A stretch of 64,000 nucleotides of DNA from UBA5399 sp964592125 (lineage in GTDB: Bacteria > Bacillota > Clostridia > Christensenellales > Christensenellaceae): the NCBI GenBank assembly GCA_964592125.1, contig CAZQBV010000002.1, positions 1 through 64,000 on the forward strand. Reading direction: 5' to 3'. Within the stretch, counting starts at the first letter, position 1; every line of letters starts with the position of its first letter. The translations under genes were made by a program, and so were the position numbers. Below the pieces are notes generated by a model that worked only from the letters and a program-made list of their open reading frames with translations, made no database searches and had not been told where the DNA came from. Below, in pieces: positions 1-8,861 of the stretch.

Positions 1-15
1 GCGCATATTGCGCGT

Positions 16-39
16 GATTTGAAACAAATGTTTCAAATC
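16..39. repeat. Perfect inverted repeat, 11-bp arms
   Basis: Arms 16-26 and 29-39 (GATTTGAAACA and its complement) are separated by two bases. A smaller GCGC-atatt-GCGC palindrome precedes it at 1-13. It is followed at 43-53 by ATTGGTATAAA, the same string that follows the palindromes near 2660. This may be the end of a repeat element cut by the window start. Confidence 0.5.
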
Positions 40-60
40 GGAATTGGTATAAAAAGACAC

Positions 61-93
61 AAAGGCGAGGAAATCATTTCTTGGCCTTTTTTT
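61..93 (+). terminator. Rho-independent terminator of an upstream gene outside the window
   Basis: AAAGGC at 61-66 pairs with GCCTTT at 84-89, with an inner GGAAA/TTTC pairing, and a run of seven T follows at 87-93. It sits before the first complete gene, so it most likely ends a + strand transcript from the left. Confidence 0.6.
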
Positions 94-182
94 GTTTCGC
101 ATTTTGTTCATAATATTGTACTATTATGCCCACTACACTTCGTGTTATAATAAGCCTATTGAATCGCTATGGAGGTACATAC

Positions 183-2435
183 ATGCACATACTAAAAAAA
201 GTGTTGTCGTTCGCACTGGTGCTTTGTTTGGTGTTGTCGTTAGCAGGCACAGCATTTGCAGCACAGGAAGGTTTCAATCCCACTTCTGCGGAAGAAGAAA
301 CTATTTTGGCGGAACAACCGTCACCCGAACCCACGGAATCCCCTGTTCCCACAGAAGAAGATACCGCGGTTACACCTTCTCCCATAATGGAAGATTCCAT
401 TTCCAATTCTGTTGAGGAAGCAAACGCTTCTCAGCAAATGGAACAAGCCGCACTTCTGGCCATACAGGATTTGGTGGCTTTGGCTGGTACAGATGGCGCA
501 GCGGCGGCCGCCGCCCTTGCGCTTTACCCAGATGGTGATGAATTTGAAGCCGCACTAAAGGCCATATTGGACTATTATTACGCTACAGATACCACGCAAT
601 TGCAAGCATTTATTGCCGCAGCGGATAGCAGAGCTGCTATTATATTAGCAAATTATGGCGAAGCCTATGCCCAGCGCTGCGCCGAAGACGAGCTGGATTT
701 TATGCCAAGCGAAATTCTGGTGGTGATGGAAAGTGGTACAACCGAGGGCGAAGCACAAATGATGTCCGAAACGCTGGACGGCACTGTAACATCTGTTATA
801 GACACGCCTTTGGATGAAACCGTAGCACTGGTGGAAACAGCACTGGATCAAACCGTGCAACAAGCTGTAGAGGAATATTCCGCACAGCCCGGCGTATTGT
901 ATGCGCAGCCAAATTATAGGTACGAACGGCTTGAGGCAGAAGCAACCACACAGGCCGTAACAAACGATTCATATTCATATGAACAATGGTATCTGGATAA
1001 AATAGACGTATCCGGAGCATGGAATTTGATAGATAGCGCAGGTGCAAAACCCAAAGTACGGGTAGCCGTATTGGATGGCGCGGGCGACATTACACATGCA
1101 GATTTACGGCAAAACGTAAATACTTCGTTGTGCAGAGATACCTCCTATGGCTATGTGCAATCATTCCCCACTTACGGGTTCGATGCGCATGGCACGCATG
1201 TGGGTGGCATTATTGCTGGTACTGCCAACAACTATTTGGGCATTGCAGGTGTGGCCAGTGGCAGCAACAATCAAGTGACAGAACTGATGTCTGTAAACGT
1301 ATTCCGAGGCGAGTATGCCTATACGGATGGCATTGTGGCTGGCTTACAATGGGCTTCCCAAAGCAATGCGCGCGTGGTGAACTTAAGTTTGGGGTCGTAT
1401 TACTCTGACTCACTGCAGCAAACGGCCATCAACAATGTAGTAAGTAAGGGCACTGTGGTGGTTTGTGCTGCCGGAAACGACAATACTTCCCGGTCAAGCT
1501 ATCCGGGAGACTACCCCTCCACCATTAACGTAATTGCCACAACAGATTATACAAATTCGTACTCTAACTGTAAAGCCAGTTTTTCGGATTATGGAGCCAC
1601 AAAGGATATTTCTGCGCCGGGTGTAGACATACTTAGCACCATGCCCAATGGCCGTTACGACTTAAAGAGCGGTACTTCTATGGCCTCCCCCGTGGTGGCA
1701 GGTGTTGCAGCAATGATGCTGTATGTAAACCCTAGTTTATCGCCCTCCCAAGTGCGAGGTATTTTGGAAGAAACCGCTACCGATCTGTATACCACTGGTT
1801 TTGATATTTATACCGGCTGGGGCAATGTGAACGCAAAGCGTGCGGTGGAGGCATCTATGGGAACAGAGCCTTTGCCCAGTGCGCCCAGCACAGTAAAAGC
1901 CTCCAGCACTACATACAACAGTGCAAAAGTATGGTGGAGCCAAGTTGCGGATGCAGAGGGCTACCTACTGTATCGCTCTACTTCCAAAACCAGTGGATAT
2001 CAATCCATAGCAAAAATAACCTCGGGAAGCACCGTGACCTATACGGATAAAACACTGATTCCTTGCCAAACCTACTATTACAAAGTGGTTACATACAAGG
2101 GCAGCCAAAAAAGCGCATCCTCCAGTTATGTTGCTGTAAAACCCACACTGGCAGCACCCACCAGCTTAAAAGCCGCTGCGACAGGTCGAACCAGCATTAA
2201 GATAAGCTGGAATAAATCGGCCGGAGCCAGTGGATACTTCATCTACTGGTCCGATATCAGAAGCTCGGGGTTCGAGCTAATTGGTACCGTGGGCGCCAGC
2301 ACGACCTCTTTTACAGACAAATATCTAAGCCCCAGCGAACGCGCCTACTATAAAGTAATTCCCTATCGCAGCATTTCAGGTGTACGAGCAAAGGGCACTG
2401 CATCAAAGGTTGTAACTTCCGTTACAAAGCCTTAA
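183..2435 (+). CDS. Secreted subtilisin-like serine protease (S8) with two C-terminal FN3-like domains
   Basis: This is a 750-residue exported peptidase that probably cleaves proteins outside the cell. The ATG at 183 follows GGAGGT at 171-176 and gives a classical signal peptide (residues 1-26, ending AGTAFA). A Glu/Pro/Thr-rich stretch and a propeptide-like region precede the S8 catalytic domain (about 280-560). The triad is Asp298 (VAVLDGAGD), His336 (AHGTHVGGI) and Ser499 (GTSMASP). Two FN3-like repeats fill about 575-750. No sortase motif or C-terminal membrane anchor is visible, so release or non-covalent wall binding is likely. A longer start at 126 would put 19 extra residues in front of the signal peptide and lacks a ribosome site. 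The fold assignment is firm; the substrate is unknown. Confidence 0.92.
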   Translation: MHILKKVLSFALVLCLVLSLAGTAFAAQEGFNPTSAEEETILAEQPSPEPTESPVPTEEDTAVTPSPIMEDSISNSVEEANASQQMEQAALLAIQDLVALAGTDGAAAAAALALYPDGDEFEAALKAILDYYYATDTTQLQAFIAAADSRAAIILANYGEAYAQRCAEDELDFMPSEILVVMESGTTEGEAQMMSETLDGTVTSVIDTPLDETVALVETALDQTVQQAVEEYSAQPGVLYAQPNYRYERLEAEATTQAVTNDSYSYEQWYLDKIDVSGAWNLIDSAGAKPKVRVAVLDGAGDITHADLRQNVNTSLCRDTSYGYVQSFPTYGFDAHGTHVGGIIAGTANNYLGIAGVASGSNNQVTELMSVNVFRGEYAYTDGIVAGLQWASQSNARVVNLSLGSYYSDSLQQTAINNVVSKGTVVVCAAGNDNTSRSSYPGDYPSTINVIATTDYTNSYSNCKASFSDYGATKDISAPGVDILSTMPNGRYDLKSGTSMASPVVAGVAAMMLYVNPSLSPSQVRGILEETATDLYTTGFDIYTGWGNVNAKRAVEASMGTEPLPSAPSTVKASSTTYNSAKVWWSQVADAEGYLLYRSTSKTSGYQSIAKITSGSTVTYTDKTLIPCQTYYYKVVTYKGSQKSASSSYVAVKPTLAAPTSLKAAATGRTSIKISWNKSAGASGYFIYWSDIRSSGFELIGTVGASTTSFTDKYLSPSERAYYKVIPYRSISGVRAKGTASKVVTSVTKP

Positions 2436-2544
2436 GGACTTGCATACTGTACAGAATGAAAGAACACTATGAAATTCCGCCGCCGTAGGTGCAAAATGGC
2501 GAACCGTAATGGAACAGCGGCAGACTCAATCTGCTGTTAATACA

Positions 2545-2580
2545 CATTCCAAATGAAAACATCTGTTTTCATTTGGAATG
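2545..2580. repeat. Perfect 17-bp-arm inverted repeat inside a palindrome-rich gap
   Basis: Arms 2545-2561 and 2564-2580 are perfectly complementary with a two-base loop. Further small palindromes lie to its right: CGCC-gat-GGCG near 2583, CTTCG/CGAAG near 2601-2618, and AAAAATGC/GCATTTTT near 2635-2652. They are followed by ATTGGTATAAA at about 2659. There is no T-tract after the large hairpin, so it is not an ordinary terminator. Confidence 0.6.
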
Positions 2581-2699
2581 CCTCGCCGATGGCGTGGCGT
2601 GCTTCGCGCTATTACGAAGTATCCCTTGCGGATAAAAATGCAAGCATTTTTAAATGAGATTGGTATAAAGTATAAAATAACGAAATGGACCTTTTATCA

Positions 2700-4505
2700 A
2701 TGAAAATACAGTTCAAAAAAACAATTGCCCTTTTCGTAACGCTTTTGTTTTGTGTTTTCATTTTAGGCGGCTGTGGTCTGGTAGCTTCAGCATCATCCAC
2801 AGCCGCTGCAATAGGCAACCCCATTGTAAACAAGCCACCTGCCGCCCCTTCTTTCTTGCCATCAGCACCGGCTAAAATCATCGAAAACGAACGCCCCATC
2901 ACTTCGTTTGATAAAATGCAGTATACACGGCCAGATTCCGAAGCCGTAGCTGCACGCATAAAGGCCATACAAGCCGAGATTGAAAAAACAAAGGATTTTT
3001 CCAAAGTACAACCACTGTTGGAAGAATTTGAGGCACTGTTTTACAACTTTATCACGATGTCTGCCCTTGCCGATATACACACCCGCATGGACATCAACGA
3101 TGCCTATTGGCAGGAAGAGGACACCGTTCTTCGCAATGGCTCAGTTGCCATGCAAGGTGCCTCTCAATCTCTTTTACGTTACCTGTACGAATCCCCATTG
3201 CGGCAGGAAGTGGAAGGCTGGCAATCAGACTTTTTTCAAGGAATGCCCGAAATTGATTTTGTAACAGAAGTTACAAGACCTTTATTCCAGCAAGAAACGG
3301 ATTTGCTTCAGCAATATTCGGATTTGCTTCTAAAAGGAACCATCGTTTACAAGGGAAAGGAACTAAGCTATGTAGAAATACAGCAGCTAGAGTATCGCTC
3401 TTATCTGGATGCTATGGAGGCGTGGCTAACGGCATACAACCCCAAGCTGTGCGAAGTGTATTTGGAAATAGTGCAATTGAGGGACAGCATTGCAAAAAAA
3501 CTGGGATTTGAAAACTATATAGAGATGCATTTTTCCGAGGATATGGGCGGATATACACCTGCTATGGTGCGCATCTTTCTGGCAGATCTTCAGGCAGAAG
3601 TGGTGCCCGCCTATCTTCAGGCAAACAGCACCAGTGTTCACTATCTGCCACAGGTAAATATTAGCTTTGATGCATTTACAAATATGGCACGCGATGTACT
3701 TTACGACCTATCCCCTGATTTTTTAAATTCCTGGGATGCCATGCAAACGTACCAGCTCTACAGCTACCAGCCAAATGCAAAAAAAGAGCCTGGCGCTAGC
3801 ACATCTTATATCAAGAACTACGAGGCACCCTTCATACTAATGTCCTACACTGGTGACCAAAACAGTGTGGAAACCTTTGTGCATGAATTTGGCCATTTTA
3901 ATGACGACTACACCACTATGTGGGGCAATCCCAGCCAAATGGATCGTGCAGAGATTTTTTCGCAGGCGCTGGAGTTGCTGTTTTCAGATTACTACTCTGC
4001 TTATTTGGGTACAAATAAGGGAAATGAAATGCAGCACGACTTATTTTTTTCATCGTTTTCCACTATGGTATATCAGCCCTATTTTACCGCAATAGAAATG
4101 CAAGTGTACGAAGATCCTCAGTCCCTAACAGTGGATAAACTAAATGAAATTGCAAAGGAAGAATACGAAAATTTTGGAGTTCGGGCAATGTATGGTACAG
4201 ATGCCAACCTGTATTTGGATTGGGTTACCAACCCACAGGTGGCGGAAACGCCATTCCACACGTTAACTTACGCTACCTCTATAGATGTGGCGTTGCAAAT
4301 ATGGGAACTGGCGCAAAGCGACAAAGCCAAGGCAGTGCAGCTATACTGGAAGCTTCTGCAAGGCAGTGCAAACTACAGTTTTGTGGAGTCTGTGGAATCG
4401 GCAGGGTTACAATCTCCATTCGGAAAGGAACGTACAAAGCAAGCTGCGGCTCTCATTCAGCGCTATCTGATAGGAGAGGAAGAACCTGCGGCTCAGGCCG
4501 CCTAA
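2700..4505 (+). CDS. M3-family zinc oligopeptidase, predicted lipoprotein
   Basis: This 601-residue metallopeptidase resembles oligoendopeptidase F / thimet-type M3 enzymes, which cut short peptides. The zinc motif HEFGH is at residues 395-399, in a helical M3-like context. The N-terminus is a lipoprotein signal: charged start, hydrophobic core, then the lipobox LGGC with Cys25. The enzyme is therefore expected on the outer face of the membrane, whereas most M3 peptidases are cytoplasmic. The ATG at 2700 gives the cleanest signal peptide; an in-frame ATG at 2685 adds five residues, and neither has a strong ribosome site. It follows the secreted subtilase on the same strand, so the two may cooperate in using extracellular peptides. 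That link is inference. Confidence 0.82.
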   Translation: MKIQFKKTIALFVTLLFCVFILGGCGLVASASSTAAAIGNPIVNKPPAAPSFLPSAPAKIIENERPITSFDKMQYTRPDSEAVAARIKAIQAEIEKTKDFSKVQPLLEEFEALFYNFITMSALADIHTRMDINDAYWQEEDTVLRNGSVAMQGASQSLLRYLYESPLRQEVEGWQSDFFQGMPEIDFVTEVTRPLFQQETDLLQQYSDLLLKGTIVYKGKELSYVEIQQLEYRSYLDAMEAWLTAYNPKLCEVYLEIVQLRDSIAKKLGFENYIEMHFSEDMGGYTPAMVRIFLADLQAEVVPAYLQANSTSVHYLPQVNISFDAFTNMARDVLYDLSPDFLNSWDAMQTYQLYSYQPNAKKEPGASTSYIKNYEAPFILMSYTGDQNSVETFVHEFGHFNDDYTTMWGNPSQMDRAEIFSQALELLFSDYYSAYLGTNKGNEMQHDLFFSSFSTMVYQPYFTAIEMQVYEDPQSLTVDKLNEIAKEEYENFGVRAMYGTDANLYLDWVTNPQVAETPFHTLTYATSIDVALQIWELAQSDKAKAVQLYWKLLQGSANYSFVESVESAGLQSPFGKERTKQAAALIQRYLIGEEEPAAQAA

Positions 4506-4597
4506 ACACAAAATACAATACACACTATAAAATAAGCACCATGCAAATTTACTTGGATCTATTTTTTTGCAGATGCTTGTGCTGAAAGGGACAATAC

Positions 4598-6310
4598 ATG
4601 GATAGCAAATGGCTAAAGAATAGAATTATTGCAGCACGGGATAAAATGCCTTCATTTGTATTGAAAAATGCCAACGTGGTGAATGTATTTACAAACGAGA
4701 TACAGTATTGCGATGTTGCCCTTTTCGAAAACACCATCATTGGGCTGGGGCAATACCATTGCGAAAATACCTACGATTGCAAAGGAGCATATTTGTGCCC
4801 CGGCTTTATAGATACGCACATGCATGTGGAAAGTACCATGCTGGTGCCGTGGGAATTTGCAAAGGTGGCTATGCCCTTTGGCACTACATTTGCCATTGCC
4901 GACCCACACGAGATTGCCAATGTACTGGGCTTGGCTGGCGTGCGTTTTATGAACCGCGCATCCGAGCACGCGGGAATGGGCATTTATTACATGTGCCCCT
5001 CTAGCGTGCCCAGTGTTTCTTTCGAACAAAACAACGCCATTTTTCGCGAAAAGGAAACCTCTCAGTTAATTTGGGAAGGCACTGTGTACGGCATGGGGGA
5101 ATTGATGGACTATAGCTCTGTTCTGAATACCGATGAGGACACCCTAAGCCGCCTTATGCTGTTTGAAGGCAGAAATATAGACGGGCACGCACCGGGGCTA
5201 ACCGGCTCCCACTTGAATGCATACAGAATTGCAGGTGCCAGTACCGACCACGAATGTGTCACATTTGAAGAAATACTGGAAAAATTGCGTGTGGGTATGC
5301 GCATACAGCTTCGTGTGGGTTCGGCAGCACACAATATCAACAGTTTGCTGAAAAAGATTGCTAAAAGTGGTTTGCCTTGGGATCGTTTTGTGTTTTGTAC
5401 CGATGATAAAAGTATACACTCCATATTAAAAACCGGTCATATCAACCACAATGCTCGTATGGCAGTAAAGGCCGGAATTCCTGCTGTGGAAGCTGTGAAA
5501 ATGGCCAGCATCTACGCTGCGAACGCTTACCGCCTGTACGGAAAAGGTGCCCTTGCGCCGGGCTTCGATGCAGACATGGTGCTGTTTGAAGATCTTGTGG
5601 ATTTTCAGCCCATAGATGTTTTTGTATCGGGTAAAAACATTCGGGATATAGAGGTTCAGCCCATAGATAAAAGAGAAATGCTGTCTGGCAACAGTGTAAA
5701 TTTTGCGCCACTGCATAAACAGCATTTTGCACTTCCCGTTTCCCAGCCCATGCCTGTAATGGAGATGCCATTGGGTCAGCTAAGCACAAAGCTTAGCTAC
5801 GAGCAGGTTCCACAGAAAGATGGGCACTTTATTGCGCAGGGGCATTACGCCAAAATAGCTGTGGTGGAACGGCATAAGTCAACAGGCAATGTGGGTGTGG
5901 GCATTGTAAAGAACTTTGGGCTAACCAGCGGTGCGCTGGCCTCCACCGTTTCTCACGATTCACACAACATGGTAATCATTGGCACAAACGACGAAGACAT
6001 GTTGCTTGCAGCACAGCATCTAAAGGAAATAGCTGGAGGTTATGTGCTGGTGGTGGATGGGCAGGTGCGGGCACAGGTTTCGCTGCCGATAGCAGGGCTT
6101 CTTTCTGCAGAGCCATATAAAGTGCTGGTGAAAAAACAACGTGCTTTTTTAAAGGAACTTTCCCGGCTGGGTCTTTCACAGCGCAGCGATCCTTTAACAA
6201 GGCTGTCCTTTTTTGCACTTCCCGTTCTTCCAGAAGTACGCATTACCACCTATGGCATGTACGATGTGGTACACGAAAAATTTTTGAATGATACTGCGCA
6301 TCCGCAATAG
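4598..6310 (+). CDS. ade: Adenine deaminase
   Basis: This 570-residue amidohydrolase is predicted to convert adenine to hypoxanthine and ammonia in purine salvage. It is recognised by the metal-binding HMHVEST motif around residue 73, the following IADPHEIANVLG segment, and the C-terminal adenine deaminase domain with HDSHNM and the SLPIAGL region. Length matches the bacterial Ade family. The ATG follows AAAGGG with a 7-base spacer. It is a stand-alone gene ended by the bidirectional terminator at 6322-6351. Confidence 0.93.
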   Translation: MDSKWLKNRIIAARDKMPSFVLKNANVVNVFTNEIQYCDVALFENTIIGLGQYHCENTYDCKGAYLCPGFIDTHMHVESTMLVPWEFAKVAMPFGTTFAIADPHEIANVLGLAGVRFMNRASEHAGMGIYYMCPSSVPSVSFEQNNAIFREKETSQLIWEGTVYGMGELMDYSSVLNTDEDTLSRLMLFEGRNIDGHAPGLTGSHLNAYRIAGASTDHECVTFEEILEKLRVGMRIQLRVGSAAHNINSLLKKIAKSGLPWDRFVFCTDDKSIHSILKTGHINHNARMAVKAGIPAVEAVKMASIYAANAYRLYGKGALAPGFDADMVLFEDLVDFQPIDVFVSGKNIRDIEVQPIDKREMLSGNSVNFAPLHKQHFALPVSQPMPVMEMPLGQLSTKLSYEQVPQKDGHFIAQGHYAKIAVVERHKSTGNVGVGIVKNFGLTSGALASTVSHDSHNMVIIGTNDEDMLLAAQHLKEIAGGYVLVVDGQVRAQVSLPIAGLLSAEPYKVLVKKQRAFLKELSRLGLSQRSDPLTRLSFFALPVLPEVRITTYGMYDVVHEKFLNDTAHPQ

Positions 6311-6321
6311 AAAAACAGCAC

Positions 6322-6351
6322 AAAAAAGGCATTGCACACGCAATGCCTTTT
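6322..6351. terminator. Bidirectional terminator between ade and rpmA
   Basis: GGCATTGC (6328-6335) pairs with GCAATGCC (6340-6347) around a four-base loop. The stem is flanked by an A-run on the left and a T-run on the right, so it can serve the convergent genes on both sides. Confidence 0.8.
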
Positions 6352-6361
6352 CATATTTCTC

Positions 6362-6616
6362 TTAGTTGGGGTAAATACTTACTTGCTTTTTGTCACGGCC
6401 TTTGCGCTCGAACTTTACAATACCGCTTTCAGTAGCAAACAGTGTGTCATCCCCACCGCGACCCACATTGATGCCTGGGTGAATTTTTGTTCCCCTTTGG
6501 CGAACCAATATATTACCGGCCAGTACATACTGCCCGTCGGCGCGCTTTACGCCCAATCTTTTGGACTCGGAATCCCGCCCATTTCGCGAGCTTCCTACAC
6601 CTTTCTTATGTGCCAT
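6362..6616 (-). CDS. rpmA: 50S ribosomal protein L27, without the usual Bacillota N-terminal extension
   Basis: This 84-residue basic protein is L27 of the large subunit, whose N-terminal tail reaches the peptidyl-transferase centre. The start MAHKKGVGSSRNGRDSESK is the mature Gram-negative-like form. Most Bacillota encode about nine extra residues that the Prp protease removes. A TAG stop lies directly before the ATG in frame, so an extension is not hidden upstream. GAGG precedes the ATG by ten bases. It is cotranscribed 28 bases after rplU, leaving no room for prp. Confidence 0.96.
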   Translation of the reverse strand: MAHKKGVGSSRNGRDSESKRLGVKRADGQYVLAGNILVRQRGTKIHPGINVGRGGDDTLFATESGIVKFERKGRDKKQVSIYPN

Positions 6617-6644
6617 CTATTTTACACCTCGCTTTGTCTTGGCC

Positions 6645-6995
6645 TTATTCAGCCGCTGTTTCTTCGTCTGCAGCTTTGGCTTTAGATGCCGTAGCAATCT
6701 CTGTAATCTCAATTTTGGTATACGGCTGCCTGTGTCCTTGCTTTTTCCTGTAGTCTTTCTTTGGCTTGTACTTAAACACAATCACTTTTTTGGCTTTATC
6801 GTGTGCAACTACTTTGCCTTTTACGGTAACGTCTTTCAACACAGGTTTGCCAACCTTTATGGTTTTGCCACTGGCTGTTAAAAGTGCATCAAACGAAACC
6901 TCGCTTCCCACTTCCACATCCAGTTTTTCCACTTTAATCAGTTTGCCTTTTTCTGCTTTATACTGCTTTCCACCAGATTCAATAATAGCGTACAT
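6645..6995 (-). CDS. rplU: 50S ribosomal protein L21
   Basis: This 116-residue L21 protein binds 23S rRNA in early large-subunit assembly. The sequence starts MYAIIESGGKQYK and contains the family core HRQPYTKIEI. The last ~15 residues (Ala/Glu/Lys-rich, ending ADEETAAE) extend beyond the usual L21 end and are probably disordered. A strong ribosome site (GGAGGG) precedes the ATG. It is the first gene after the promoter at 7085-7113 and is followed directly by rpmA. Confidence 0.96.
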   Translation of the reverse strand: MYAIIESGGKQYKAEKGKLIKVEKLDVEVGSEVSFDALLTASGKTIKVGKPVLKDVTVKGKVVAHDKAKKVIVFKYKPKKDYRKKQGHRQPYTKIEITEIATASKAKAADEETAAE

Positions 6996-7078
6996 GTTTT
7001 TCCCTCCTCACTCCAGTCTCGCCGCAAATCGGTCTACCCCATAGGGCAAGTTAAAAAAACCTTATGCGAGCGGCTCAA
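6996..7078 (-). promoter_or_regulatory. Probable L21 leader (autoregulatory 5' UTR)
   Basis: About 80 bases lie between the predicted transcription start and rplU. They are G-rich and contain self-complementary segments near the ribosome site. Bacillota commonly have an L21 leader RNA at this position that allows feedback by the ribosomal protein. I assign it by position and composition only, not by covariance. Confidence 0.35.
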
Positions 7079-7084
7079 TTAAAT

Positions 7085-7113
7085 ATACTAGCACATCAGC
7101 AATCCGCTGTCAA
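7085..7113 (-). promoter_or_regulatory. Sigma-A type promoter for rplU-rpmA
   Basis: Read on the minus strand, TTGACA (7113-7108) and TAGTAT (7090-7085) are spaced by exactly 17 bases. It gives the ribosomal genes their own start downstream of the RNase G gene. Confidence 0.75.
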
Positions 7114-7137
7114 GATGCTCCTTCACAGAGCTTTCGG

Positions 7138-8667
7138 CTAGCAGAATATTTGTGCACCGCCCAGCAAATCCTTGTCATTGGCGGCTGTAATTTTTATGTG
7201 CTCGGGATGTACGCCCGGCACACCTTTAATGTAAAATTGCGTATGTTCATACACAGGCAAAATTGCCTGATTCTGATTGTTCTTATTTACAATATATTCT
7301 TCTACCACTGGCGAAACCTCTACAATATACTTGTGATTTCCGCCGTCCGTAACAGAACGAATTACCTCTCGCCGCACACGCATCGCCATACTATCCAAAT
7401 TATAAATGGTTCCACGCCCGCTGCAAACCGGGCAAGTGGTTTGTGTTAGGCTGGAAAGCATACGCCGCATTTTTTTACGTGTCATTTCCACCAGCCCCAG
7501 CTCTGTCATGCCCAGCACGTTGGATTTGGTGCGGTCTCGGCGCAGCGCTTCAGATAGTTTTTCCACTACCAGTTTCTTATTTTCCACACATTCCATATCA
7601 ATAAAATCTATGATAATAATGCCACTGATATCACGTAGCCTAAGCTGACGGGCAATTTCCTCTGCCGCTTCTATGTTGGCATTCAGTATGGTGTCCTGCA
7701 GGTTATCCTCGCCAATATATTTGCCGGTGTTTACATCCACCACCGTTAGTGCCTCTGTCTCGTCTATCACAAGATAGCAGCCATTTTTCAGCCACACTTT
7801 TCGCCCCAGCGCCTTGGCAATTTTGTCCTCTATGCCATAATAGTCAAACAAATTGTCTCTGCCCTCATACAAGGTCAGTTTTTCCGCCATACCCGGCGAA
7901 ATAATATTCACAAATGCTGTTATTTTTTCAAAATAGTCCTTGTCGTTAATTACGAACTCATCCACATCTTCTGTAAATAAATCGCGTGCAGTTCGAAACA
8001 GGAGGTTTTCCTCTGTGTGTATCAAGCGGGGCGCTGTAAGAAAATCGCCCTTGTCGCATACCCTGCCCCACAAGCGTGCATAAAAGGTAAGTTCGGCCTC
8101 TATTTCCTCTTCTGTGGCATGCTCTGCTGCGGTGCGCAGTATCACCCCCATATGCGGCGGTTTTACACGCATCACAATTTCCCTTAAACGCTCGCGCTCT
8201 GCTTCATCCTCTATACGGCGAGAAATACCCACATGATCCACCGTGGGCATCAGCACCAGCAACCTGCCCGGCAGCGTAATGTGTGTGGTAACACGCGCGC
8301 CCTTTGCACCGCCCGGCTGCTTCAACACCTGCACAATTATTTCTTGTCCCGGCCGTAGAACGTCCTTTATATTGGGTATCTCCAGCTTTTTCTTGATCTG
8401 CTCGCCCTCGGCATCCACATCAAACTCAAAGTCTTGCTCCCCCGAAAGAATGTCTCCCGCATACAAAAAAGCGTTTTTATCCAACCCCACATCTATAAAG
8501 GCAGCTTGCATCCCCGGCAGTATATTGGCTACCTTGCCCTTGTATATATTGCCAACCAATCTTTCCTTGCCACGCATTTCCACCTGAATTTCCACCAGGT
8601 TGCCGTCTTCCAGCAGCGCGACCCGCGCCTCGTGCGGATTTACGTCGGCTATTATTTTTCTGACCAT
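7138..8667 (-). CDS. rng: Ribonuclease G/E family endoribonuclease
   Basis: This 509-residue RNase E/G-type enzyme processes rRNA and mRNA in the cytoplasm. An S1-like RNA-binding region occupies about residues 35-130 (NIYKGKVANILPGMQAAFIDVG). The DNase-I-like catalytic segment includes VVDVNTGK and IIIIDFIDM with its metal-binding aspartates. The zinc-link motif CPVCSGRG follows. There is no long C-terminal scaffold, so it is the short RNase G form. An AAGGAG lies 12 bases before the ATG. It sits in the conserved clostridial order radical SAM - RNase G - L21. Confidence 0.93.
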   Translation of the reverse strand: MVRKIIADVNPHEARVALLEDGNLVEIQVEMRGKERLVGNIYKGKVANILPGMQAAFIDVGLDKNAFLYAGDILSGEQDFEFDVDAEGEQIKKKLEIPNIKDVLRPGQEIIVQVLKQPGGAKGARVTTHITLPGRLLVLMPTVDHVGISRRIEDEAERERLREIVMRVKPPHMGVILRTAAEHATEEEIEAELTFYARLWGRVCDKGDFLTAPRLIHTEENLLFRTARDLFTEDVDEFVINDKDYFEKITAFVNIISPGMAEKLTLYEGRDNLFDYYGIEDKIAKALGRKVWLKNGCYLVIDETEALTVVDVNTGKYIGEDNLQDTILNANIEAAEEIARQLRLRDISGIIIIDFIDMECVENKKLVVEKLSEALRRDRTKSNVLGMTELGLVEMTRKKMRRMLSSLTQTTCPVCSGRGTIYNLDSMAMRVRREVIRSVTDGGNHKYIVEVSPVVEEYIVNKNNQNQAILPVYEHTQFYIKGVPGVHPEHIKITAANDKDLLGGAQIFC

Positions 8668-8861
8668 TTTTTAGCCCAACTCCTTAAATATAAAAATGTA
8701 AAACTTTATCACTTGCACCGCAATGCGTCATTCTAACGCCTGTATGCCATGCCTATTGTTTCTCCGTGTTTGTTCCATTTTCAATCTGGTCTTCGCAACA
8801 AGTGCGCTTTGCCGCCCCGCAACATGCCGGGGCAGTTTACCCCCACAGTTCCGCCTATAAA

